A stretch of 47,233 nucleotides of DNA from Acidobacteriota bacterium (GTDB lineage: Bacteria > Acidobacteriota > Terriglobia > Terriglobales > Acidobacteriaceae): NCBI GenBank assembly GCA_003224905.1, contig QIAA01000051.1, positions 64,516 through 111,748 of the forward strand, in the 5' to 3' direction. The stretch's first letter is position 1. The number at the start of each line of letters is the position of its first letter. The notes beneath the pieces were generated by a model. That model made no database searches and was not told the DNA's origin. It saw only the letters and a list, made by a program, of their open reading frames with translations. This document shows positions 15,706-21,990 of this stretch, in pieces. Position numbers and translations under genes: made by a program.

Positions 15706-16905
15706 CTATGAAGACACTACTTCCGGCACTCTGGTTGCAGGCGGAGTATTGCGGCTTCGCTGTGCGCTGACCACTCCATCAATAATTACCATTCCGATTC
15801 CCGGAAGATCGCCGCGTTGAATACTCTGAAGCAGATTCTCTCCGGAGGAATGCTGGGCTTTGTCCATCAGGACAAAACTTGCCGCCCGCCCCGGCGCAAT
15901 TAATCCGCAGTCGAGACTGCGAATCTCAGCCGTATTCCCCGTCGCAAAACAGAAAGCCACGTCCGCCGGCACTTCGCCCAATGAAGAGAGCATGGAAATC
16001 ATGCGCAAGATTCCCAACGGCTGCACACCTGAGCCCGCGGGCGAGTCGGTCCCCAGAATCACTCGTCTGAGCTGATTCAGTTCCTTTGCAGTCCGCAAGG
16101 TCAGCAAGGCAGCGCGCTCGTTCCCGTTGTGAACAATCTCCAGAGCCCGCGAGGATTTCTCGCAGAGCTCAGTAATCTGACTATCAGGTAGAGCGGTGTG
16201 CCCGCCGTTGATGTGCCCAATTACATCGGCGTCGGTCTCGAGCACAATGTCTTTGTCGATAAGACTTGAACCGGGGATTGAAGGGCCGCCGGTGTGGATG
16301 GTGCTTTGGATACCGTACTTGCGCGCCCAGGCCACCATCTGGTGCGCGGTTTTTCCGTCTTTCACGCTGCCCAGACCGACTTCTCCAAGGATCATCACGC
16401 CTGCGGCGGCGAGTTCTTCGAAGTCATCTTCAACCATTCCGTGCTCGATGACCGGCGCTCCGGCATGAATTTTTACGCCACCCGGGCGGAAAGCGTTGAA
16501 CGAGCGCTGGGCACAAATAGCCATTGCCTTGAGCCCGATAACATCTTTCGGCCGTCCAGGCGTATGCACTTCGCCAGCGGAAATCATCGTGGTCACGCCG
16601 CCGTGCATGCAGCTATCAATCCAACCCAACTGGTTTTGCCGTGGCGTCCAGTCGCCAGCGACCGGGTGTACGTGGCTGTCGATCAGCCCTGGGCTCAGAG
16701 TAGTTCCTCGCGCGTCGATCACGGTTGTGGCGTTTTCGGTATCAACATCTTTTCTCCTGCCGATCGCGACGATTCGGTCATTCACTGCAATTACCGTGTC
16801 GGCGTCCAGAATTGGTTGTTCGAGATCACCACTCAGCAGCAATCCGATGTTGCGAATCACCAGCTTGTGTGAGCCGGCGGATTTAGAAGATGGAGCCTCA
16901 GTCAT
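15706..16905 (-). CDS. ena: Enamidase (hydrolyses 1,4,5,6-tetrahydro-6-oxonicotinate to 2-formylglutarate)
   Basis: A 399-residue amidohydrolase-superfamily protein matching Eubacterium barkeri enamidase, as I recall that sequence, along its length: 'KLVIRNIGLLLSGDLEQPIL', 'HGGVTTMISAG', 'PGRPKDVIGLKAMAI', 'MILGEVGLGSVKDG', 'STIHTGGPSIPGSS', 'GHINGGHTALP', 'GTDSPAGSGVQPLGILR' and 'SRNTPPATR'. All expected metal ligands are present: His78 and His80 (HVH), Glu175 bridging, His204, His231 and Asp287. The reaction opens the ring and releases ammonia, giving 2-formylglutarate in the cytoplasm. It converges on the DUF1185 gene with one base between stops and is divergent from the nicotinamidase-like gene, so it needs its own promoter in the 151-bp gap upstream. 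Confidence 0.9.
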   Translation of the reverse strand: MTEAPSSKSAGSHKLVIRNIGLLLSGDLEQPILDADTVIAVNDRIVAIGRRKDVDTENATTVIDARGTTLSPGLIDSHVHPVAGDWTPRQNQLGWIDSCMHGGVTTMISAGEVHTPGRPKDVIGLKAMAICAQRSFNAFRPGGVKIHAGAPVIEHGMVEDDFEELAAAGVMILGEVGLGSVKDGKTAHQMVAWARKYGIQSTIHTGGPSIPGSSLIDKDIVLETDADVIGHINGGHTALPDSQITELCEKSSRALEIVHNGNERAALLTLRTAKELNQLRRVILGTDSPAGSGVQPLGILRMISMLSSLGEVPADVAFCFATGNTAEIRSLDCGLIAPGRAASFVLMDKAQHSSGENLLQSIQRGDLPGIGMVIIDGVVSAQRSRNTPPATRVPEVVSS

Positions 16906-17056
16906 GCGTGAGTCCTTGCGAGAAAAAAGTGATATCCAGTAAAGCGGTCGCTAGTATAGCGGTTTGTTCGTGTCTGCTTGGGTGCTTCGTTAGTTCGCTC
17001 AGCGATAGGCGCAAATAACACCCCTCAGCTAAAATCGCACGTGAGAGCAAAAGCGA
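16906..17056. promoter_or_regulatory. Divergent promoter region between enamidase and nicotinamidase-like genes
   Basis: The 151-bp gap separates two genes transcribed away from each other, so promoters for both must lie here or inside the genes. The segment is relatively AT-rich in the centre (AGTATAGCGGTTTGTTCG). No regulator gene adjoins the cluster, and I could not define clear -35/-10 pairs. An operator for a nicotinate-responsive regulator is plausible but unseen. Confidence 0.45.
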
Positions 17057-17671
17057 ATGCCTTCACGTAATGTGATTTTCTGGGAAGTCGACTGCCAGGC
17101 AGATTTCATGCTGCCCGGCGGCAAGTTGTATGTGCCCGGAGCGGAAAAGTTATTGCCCAATATCCGTAGGCTTACGAATGCTGCCCGGGAGGGCAAGGTA
17201 TTTCTTGTTTCACATGGATGCTTTCACACCAGCAACGATCCTGAGTTCAAACAATTTCCGCCGCATTGCGTGCAAGGTACGCCGGGTGCAGAGTTAGTTC
17301 CCGAAGCCGTGACAGAAAGCGTCGCCCGCGTTCCCAACAGCGCTGAATGTCAGTTGCCGTCCGACTTGCAGAAGTACCAGCAGATTCTGCTGGAAAAACA
17401 GACCCTCAACATTTTCGAAACTCACCATGCAGCTGATCTGGTCGAACAGTTGGGCAGCAGCCCGGAATTTATTGTCTTTGGGGTGACTACTGAATTCTGT
17501 GTTCGGCTGGCTGCAAAAGGATTGCTGGAGCGCGGCCGTCGCGTCTCCATCGTGGAAGATGCTGTGGAAGCGCTCAAGCCGGAGGACGGTGTGCGCGCGA
17601 TTTCCGAACTGCGTGCCCTCGGCGCACAAATCATCAACACCGATCAGGCTCTGGCCAAGCTGGAAGGTTGA
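17057..17671 (+). CDS. Isochorismatase-family cysteine hydrolase, probable nicotinamidase
   Basis: A 204-residue protein. The N-terminal 'WEVDCQADFMLPGGKLYVPGA' provides the catalytic Asp; 'FPPHCVQGTPGAELVPE' is typical of nicotinamidases; 'LEKQTLNIFETH' provides the Lys; 'VFGVTTEFCVRLAAKGLLERG' carries the cis-peptide and nucleophilic Cys. The metal-site region reads 'VSHGCFHTSNDPEF' rather than the canonical 'DxH' form, so activity needs proof. Nicotinamide deamidation would feed nicotinate into the neighbouring catabolic genes or into NAD salvage. It is divergent from the enamidase gene and converges with tpiA. The Shine-Dalgarno is weak. Confidence 0.82.
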   Translation: MPSRNVIFWEVDCQADFMLPGGKLYVPGAEKLLPNIRRLTNAAREGKVFLVSHGCFHTSNDPEFKQFPPHCVQGTPGAELVPEAVTESVARVPNSAECQLPSDLQKYQQILLEKQTLNIFETHHAADLVEQLGSSPEFIVFGVTTEFCVRLAAKGLLERGRRVSIVEDAVEALKPEDGVRAISELRALGAQIINTDQALAKLEG

Positions 17672-17681
17672 TTCAGAGCAC

Positions 17682-18434
17682 TCAATACTTGACGATTGCA
17701 GCAAAGGACTTCGGGTCCAGACTGGCGCCGCCCACCAGAGCGCCATCGATCTCCTCCTCCGCCATCAGCGATTTTGCGTTTTCCGGTTTGACCGAGCCGC
17801 CGTACAGGATTCGTAAGTTGTCGGCAAACTCCTTGCCAAAGGCCTTGGCTGCTTCGCCGCGAACCACTAGGTGGGCCTGGGAGGCGAGCTGCGGAGTTGC
17901 GGTCTTGCCGGTGCCGATGGCCCACACGGGCTCGTACGCTACGATCAGCTTCCCTGCTTTCCTTGCCGAAATCGAGTAAAAGGCGCGCGTACACTGGCGG
18001 CGAAGTACGTCTTCAGTCAGCCCCGCTTCACGCTCCTCCAATACTTCGCCGACGCAGACTATCGGAGTCAGCCCGGCTTCCAATGCCGCCTTCAGCTTGA
18101 CGTTGCCGACATCATCGCTCTCGCCGAAGTGTTGCCTACGTTCAGAATGGCCGATGATCACGTGGGTACATCCCACATCCAGCAGCATGGCGGCTGAAAT
18201 TTCACCGGTGAACGCCCCCTCCTTTTCCCAGTGCAGATTTTGCGCGCCAATGGCGACATTGGAACCTTTGGCTGTCTCAATCGCGGTAGGCAGGTCGACG
18301 TAAGGGGGGCAGACGACGATCTCATCGCGGTCATTTCCGGAGATCAGGGGAAGGAAGTCTCTAAAGAAATCCCTCGTCTGAGAGGGGTTCTTGTACATCT
18401 TCCAGTTTGCAGCCAGGACCTTCTTGCGCGGCAT
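17682..18434 (-). CDS. tpiA: Triosephosphate isomerase
   Basis: The 250-residue protein has every family hallmark: 'ANWKMYK' (Asn and Lys at the active site), 'IIGHSERRQHFGE' (catalytic His), 'VAYEPVWAIGTGKTA' (catalytic Glu and the mobile loop), and 'ILYGGSVKPEN'. It interconverts dihydroxyacetone phosphate and glyceraldehyde 3-phosphate in the cytoplasm. The length is normal. It is not next to gapA or pgk as in many genomes. The closest upstream gene on the same strand is a pilin-like mini-gene 159 bp away. Confidence 0.97.
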   Translation of the reverse strand: MPRKKVLAANWKMYKNPSQTRDFFRDFLPLISGNDRDEIVVCPPYVDLPTAIETAKGSNVAIGAQNLHWEKEGAFTGEISAAMLLDVGCTHVIIGHSERRQHFGESDDVGNVKLKAALEAGLTPIVCVGEVLEEREAGLTEDVLRRQCTRAFYSISARKAGKLIVAYEPVWAIGTGKTATPQLASQAHLVVRGEAAKAFGKEFADNLRILYGGSVKPENAKSLMAEEEIDGALVGGASLDPKSFAAIVKY

Positions 18435-18593
18435 AAGCTCCCTTCAGGTCAGTTGTTATAGCAGAGAAAAGGGAGGCAGAGCGAACGAGAAGAGCGTGAA
18501 CCCGCCCCTCTCGCCAATGGTTCAGCGCAGCACTAGATATGTCTCTTTGAACTGTAGCGGACACAACAACCTGGGAGAAAAGAATGGCACTTG

Positions 18594-18755
18594 CTATTGA
18601 ATCGAGCTGGATACAGATGAAAAAACGTTGTTCGCGTTCGTCCCAACCAGACGAATGGTACCGACGACGATTACCAGGATCACAGCAAGCATCACCGCGT
18701 ATTCGGCGATGTCTTGCCCCGCTTCATCTGACCACAAATACCCCAAATCGAGCAT
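18594..18755 (-). CDS. Flp-type pilin-like mini-protein (53 aa), copy 1
   Basis: The start ATG at 18755 is fixed by AAGGAGG (18765-18771, minus strand) 9 bases upstream; longer frames have no support. The protein has a short N-terminus, then 'GQDIAEYAVMLAVILVIVVG', matching the Flp prepilin motif: Gly at -1, then Glu at +5 and Tyr at +6 of the mature protein, followed by a single hydrophobic helix. A short polar tail ends in SSSIQ. It would be cleaved by a prepilin peptidase and could form a Tad-type pilus or pseudopilus. No tad genes are in the window. It is the divergent partner of the gene at 19138. Confidence 0.82.
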   Translation of the reverse strand: MLDLGYLWSDEAGQDIAEYAVMLAVILVIVVGTIRLVGTNANNVFSSVSSSIQ

Positions 18756-19137
18756 ACTCACCCTCCTCCTTGTCGAAGTCATCATATGTCTGATTACCAT
18801 TGTGCCGGTGCAGATTTTAGGCCAACGAAGAGAAGGTGAAGGGTCATGAACTTTCGAGTGCGAGTTGGCGTCGGCTCGCGCTGTGTGTCCGCGAGGATTC
18901 AAGTACTTATATGCAAGTTCGGATCTGGCACTCTCTGCAACCCAGTACCGCAGTGGTGCGCAACTAGCACACTGGTGCCACTTGCCAACACAGTTGGGCC
19001 ATAGTCAGTGAGGGGTACTCAGCTTAGGATGTGCACAATTCAGCATACTGACATGTCTCAGTATTGATTCCCCCCAAGAGAGTCATATCAGGCTGAACCC
19101 AGGCGTGGTGACGGTAAGGGGGGTTATCGTGGTCACA
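18756..19137. promoter_or_regulatory. 382-bp intergenic region between two divergent Flp-like genes
   Basis: No gene was recognised. The region must contain promoters for both pilin-like genes. It holds a strong ribosome-binding site for copy 1 (18765-18771), a G-run before copy 2 (19118-19123) and a 7-bp inverted repeat (19045-19064). No clean sigma-70 pair was found. Sequences resembling sigma-54 sites near 18938 and 18973 have the wrong GG-GC spacing. Confidence 0.5.
19045..19064. repeat. Inverted repeat in the divergent pilin spacer
   Basis: Perfect 7-bp arms ATACTGA / TCAGTAT flank a 6-base centre (CATGTC). It lies about 75-95 bases upstream of pilin-like copy 2. It may be an operator or a weak hairpin; no T-run follows. 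Confidence 0.45.
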
Positions 19138-19293
19138 ATGCTGCAGCGGTTATGGTCAGACAGTCAGGGCCAGGACATCGCAGAATACGCCGTAATGTTA
19201 GCCGTCATTTTGGCTATTGCCGTGGGAACCATTCGCCTGATCGGCGCCCGTGCTGACAATGTGTTTTCGTCCGTCGGAAGCGCGATCCAGTAG
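19138..19293 (+). CDS. Flp-type pilin-like mini-protein (51 aa), copy 2
   Basis: Nearly the same as copy 1 across the core: 'SQGQDIAEYAVMLAVILAIAVG', 'TIRLIG', 'DNVFSSV', ending SAIQ. The Gly / Glu+5 / Tyr+6 prepilin signature is intact. ATG 19138 aligns with the copy 1 start; GTG 19129 has better spacing to the G-run at 19118-19123 and would add three residues. It is transcribed away from copy 1 and converges on the GIY-YIG-like gene with a 14-bp gap. A role as a pilus subunit is inferred from the motif only. Confidence 0.8.
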   Translation: MLQRLWSDSQGQDIAEYAVMLAVILAIAVGTIRLIGARADNVFSSVGSAIQ

Positions 19294-19307
19294 TAATTGC
19301 CGTGGAG

Positions 19308-19592
19308 TTATCTGCTCCGGCTCGAAGCGACGAAAACTTCCTTTCCCACCAACTTCAACTCCCGCCTCACGTCGCTTACGCGCTGCGTTAGGATTCGCCG
19401 AGTTCCTTCGACAGTTTCCGTAGAAAAGTGGGTGGCGGCCGGGAACCGGCGTTTCGCATCGGCCAGCGCCTTTCGCATGTTCTCCGCACCGCCTGCGTAG
19501 ACCGGGTTCTCAATCTGAAAGAGGACGTACACTCCAGGCTCGATGGATAACCTTGCTACCTCGGCGTCCGTGAAAGGATGCAGTTCGTGCAA
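19308..19592 (-). CDS. Small GIY-YIG-like protein (94 aa)
   Basis: The middle of the protein reads 'PGVYVLFQIENPVYAGGAENMRKAL', which resembles the GIY-YIG nuclease pattern G-[IV]-Y ... [VY]-[YV]-x-G-x-A-x-N-[LM]-R. The second part lacks an obvious catalytic Arg/Glu arrangement, so it may be inactive or structural. The gene starts 10 bp after the TonB-like gene stop on the same strand and probably shares its transcript. No partner is apparent. The call is tentative. Confidence 0.55.
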   Translation of the reverse strand: MHELHPFTDAEVARLSIEPGVYVLFQIENPVYAGGAENMRKALADAKRRFPAATHFSTETVEGTRRILTQRVSDVRRELKLVGKEVFVASSRSR

Positions 19593-19602
19593 AGGCTCGA
19601 AA

Positions 19603-20364
19603 TTAGTTCTGGGCCGAGATGTTGAAGTTTACCGTGATGTGGGCCTCGGTCTCGACCGCGCGCCCCTCCTGCAAGTAGGGCTTGAAATGCCACTGCTTGA
19701 CCGCCTGCACCGCGGCCGCGGAGAGGATGTCAGGTCCGCTGACAACCTGGACGTCCTCGATGTTTCCCTCCGTTCCAATGCGGACCTGCAATAACACCGA
19801 ACCCTGCACGTTCATTTGTTTCGCCAGTGCAGGGTAATCGGGATCAACTGCGTGCGACACGGCTTTGATGGTTTCCGATGAAAGATGGACTTGCGGATCC
19901 TGCGTTGTGACGGCTAGCGGAGTGGTGGTGTCTGCATCATCAGATGGAAATTCCAAATTCACCGGCGCATTGCGAGTCTGAATTGTCTGGTGACGACCGT
20001 CGCCATAGGTGACATCTACATGGAGCGCCGGCAGCAGGGTGCGCTGGGCGATTTCATCAGCGGTGGTGGTTTCAGCATGCGCCTTAGTCGCGTGCGCCGC
20101 AGACTGCGCATGCGCCTTCGCTTTGGTGACTTTCGCTTTTGAGGTGGTGCTCGGAACATCTGCCGCCGAGCTGGTTGTGCCGGAACTTAGCTGCATCGAA
20201 TGGAAACTCAACACGGGCAACCAGAATTCCTGATATTTCAGAATAACCAGTATGAGTGCAGTAAGCAGCAGCACCAGCGCGAAGAGCATCTGGCTGCGGT
20301 GTTTTTGTGCGGGTGATTCCAGAGCGGCGAGATTAAGCTCTGGCTGTGATCTCTCCTCCAACAT
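19603..20364 (-). CDS. TonB-family energy transducer, copy 1
   Basis: Starting at ATG 20364 gives 253 residues and aligns 'SQPELNLAAL' with 'AEPELNLLLP' of the neighbouring TonB. A membrane anchor, 'MLFALVLLLTALILVIL', is followed by an Ala/Lys/Thr-rich linker. The C-terminal TonB domain has 'VDPDYPALAKQMNVQGSVLLQV', 'GPDILSAAAVQAVKQWHFKPY' and a final beta-strand. It would transmit proton-motive force to outer-membrane receptors such as the Oar-like proteins of this window. AGGAGG lies about 12 bases upstream of the chosen start, which is slightly far. The linker is Pro-poor compared with classical TonB. Confidence 0.82.
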   Translation of the reverse strand: MLEERSQPELNLAALESPAQKHRSQMLFALVLLLTALILVILKYQEFWLPVLSFHSMQLSSGTTSSAADVPSTTSKAKVTKAKAHAQSAAHATKAHAETTTADEIAQRTLLPALHVDVTYGDGRHQTIQTRNAPVNLEFPSDDADTTTPLAVTTQDPQVHLSSETIKAVSHAVDPDYPALAKQMNVQGSVLLQVRIGTEGNIEDVQVVSGPDILSAAAVQAVKQWHFKPYLQEGRAVETEAHITVNFNISAQN

Positions 20365-20414
20365 AAGGTGGGCGAGCCTCCTGCTCGTTGGGGGAGTCGA
20401 CCTGCTGCTAGTAT

Positions 20415-20430
20415 GCCCCGAAAACGGGGC
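20415..20430. repeat. Short GC-rich inverted repeat upstream of TonB copy 1
   Basis: GCCCCG-AAAA-CGGGGC, 6-bp perfect arms and a 4-base loop, 50 bp upstream of the chosen TonB start. It could be a leader hairpin or part of an intergenic repeat (AAAACGGGGCTA also occurs near 42869). There is no T-tract. Confidence 0.35.
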
Positions 20431-20588
20431 TAAATCCAGCAAAACCGCAGCAGAACCGTGGGGCGTGGATTATCGTATAAGCGTGGGCTAATCGCAAGGC
20501 TTTATGTGGGTTTGTTTTGTGTAACTTACCAATTAAGACCCAGCCTGCCCACTTTTGCACGCCAGGATCGCCAAAGGGCCGGATGTGA

Positions 20589-20615
20589 AAAATGGCCGCG
20601 TCGGGCGGCCATTTT
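20589..20615 (-). terminator. Rho-independent terminator after TonB copy 2
   Basis: Perfect 11-bp arms AAAATGGCCGC / GCGGCCATTTT flank a 5-base loop (GTCGG), 25 bp downstream of the minus-strand stop at 20640. On the minus strand the hairpin ends in a run of five Ts. The A-tract makes it partly bidirectional. Confidence 0.8.
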
Positions 20616-20639
20616 GGAAGACGAAATCTTAACGACTTG

Positions 20640-21644
20640 TTAGTAGAGGCGGAAGCTCACTTCAACGTTGATCTGAACAGCGACAGGCTTGCCGTCCTTC
20701 ATGGCGGGTTCGAAGCGCCAGTTCTTGACGGCTTCAATCGCCTTCTCATCAAGACCCATGCCGAGATTGCGGGCTACGCGAATGTCGCGCGGCTTGCCGT
20801 CAGGCCCGACGATCAGCCACAGGACGCAAGTTCCCTGGTACTTCGCTTTACGCGCTTCTTCGGAGTATTCCGGATCGGGCGTATAAACACCGCGAGGCGC
20901 AGAAACTCCGCCACCCACACGGAATATTCCGCCGCCCGTGCCACCGCCACGGCCCTCGCCGACACCCGGGCCCGTACCTACACCAACCCCACCGCCGGAA
21001 CCAGAGCCGATCCCGCCACCCGAGCCAGTTCCGTTTGAGGGAGGCCCGGAGGGCAGATGCGACATTGGATCACCCAGATTCGGCAGGTTGTTCACCGCAA
21101 TCTTGACTTGCGGAGGAACCGCTACGGCCGGCTCTGCAACCAGCTTGGGATGGTCATTACGCACAACCATCGCAGGCGGAGTGAGCGGCTGCATGTCGAA
21201 CTTGGGCAGCTTACCTTTCGGCGCCTGGAATTTGTCGCGATCTCCTCCTCCTCCGCCGCCGCCGGACTGCGTTTTAGCTGGTTGCAGAGTGGGAATGTTG
21301 TCGGTTGGTACGTAGGTGACGATCTCCGTTGGTTTAGTTATTTGCTGCACGACGTGGCGCGTGATCATGGTGATGGTCACAATCGCGGCAATTGCCGCAA
21401 TGTGTAACACGGTAGAGCCGAGCACCCCACTCTTCTTGTAGTTGTAAAAGCCCCAGATATCCCGAACAGGAATTGGCCTCGAAGTCAAAACCAGAGGCGG
21501 CTGCTTCTTGGGAAAGAAGTAGTCATCTAAATTCCGAAAAAGAGATTTGATCAGGGATTCGTCTACCGTGCCTTTCGGCAGCAGCAGATTCAGTTCGGGT
21601 TCGGCTGTGGTGCGGGTGCGGGGATTCATTTCGAGTGTCGCCAT
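20640..21644 (-). CDS. TonB-family energy transducer, copy 2 (Gly-rich linker)
   Basis: The 334-residue protein has a cytoplasmic N-tail of about 75 residues, then one membrane segment ('VLGSTVLHIAAIAAIVTITMI'). A Pro/Gly-rich periplasmic linker includes a 7-Gly run and a long GSG/GVG stretch (about 215-245). The C-terminal TonB domain has 'PDPEYSEEARKAKYQGTCVLWL', 'DEKAIEAVKNWRFEPAMKDGKP' and 'QINVEVSFRLY'. It is longer at the N-terminus than copy 1 but shares the PELNLL start motif. It ends at a strong terminator, so copy 1 is a separate transcript. The function is energising TonB-dependent transport. Confidence 0.9.
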   Translation of the reverse strand: MATLEMNPRTRTTAEPELNLLLPKGTVDESLIKSLFRNLDDYFFPKKQPPLVLTSRPIPVRDIWGFYNYKKSGVLGSTVLHIAAIAAIVTITMITRHVVQQITKPTEIVTYVPTDNIPTLQPAKTQSGGGGGGGDRDKFQAPKGKLPKFDMQPLTPPAMVVRNDHPKLVAEPAVAVPPQVKIAVNNLPNLGDPMSHLPSGPPSNGTGSGGGIGSGSGGGVGVGTGPGVGEGRGGGTGGGIFRVGGGVSAPRGVYTPDPEYSEEARKAKYQGTCVLWLIVGPDGKPRDIRVARNLGMGLDEKAIEAVKNWRFEPAMKDGKPVAVQINVEVSFRLY

Positions 21645-21990
21645 GATCTACCCGAGTCGTTCTCTCTCTAATGCCAGCAGGTAATTCTCACCTGCTCATT
21701 AGCTTGATGAGCACATCGGCTGCCAAGTTGCTTAAGGCAGCGAATACTCTGTGGTTCCTCTTCCTGCAACTCGACGATTCGCAAGAGGTTCAAGCTATTC
21801 AGTTCTCGTCTTTAGATGCTCAGACTCAGGAAACGTAACCTTGCGAAAATTGTACACGCTTTCCTAACTTTTTCGAGGTTCTTTTGCATGTCCCGTGGAC
21901 AGCGGCTTTGGTGCCGCCGCAGGCTCAATGGACGATCGTTCTGCCACTCCCTATAATGAGAAAAATCAATCATTTGGAGAGCTAAAGCGA
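21645..21990. promoter_or_regulatory. 346-bp divergent intergenic region tonB / ileS
   Basis: It separates the minus-strand TonB gene from ileS. Apart from the ileS promoter noted at 21929-21957, I see no gene, tRNA or clear T-box leader (no T-box-like terminator or antiterminator fold was recognised). An open frame from GTG 21895 runs into ileS but is judged non-coding. Confidence 0.5.
21929..21957 (+). promoter_or_regulatory. Putative sigma-70 promoter of ileS-lspA
   Basis: TGGACG at 21929 (4 of 6 to TTGACA) and a perfect TATAAT at 21952, spaced 17 bases. Transcription would begin near 21964, inside the longest open frame, which argues for the ileS start at GTG 21991. Confidence 0.6.

Noticed and set aside
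18935..18985. Sigma-54-like sequences (TGGCAC...TGCA, TGGTGC...TTGC)
   Set aside because: The GG to GC spacing is 8, not the required 10 bases, in both.
21895..21990. N-terminal extension of IleS from GTG 21895 or ATG 21928
   Set aside because: It contains the -10 box of the likely promoter and has no similarity to IleS N-termini; the start at 21991 has a Shine-Dalgarno.
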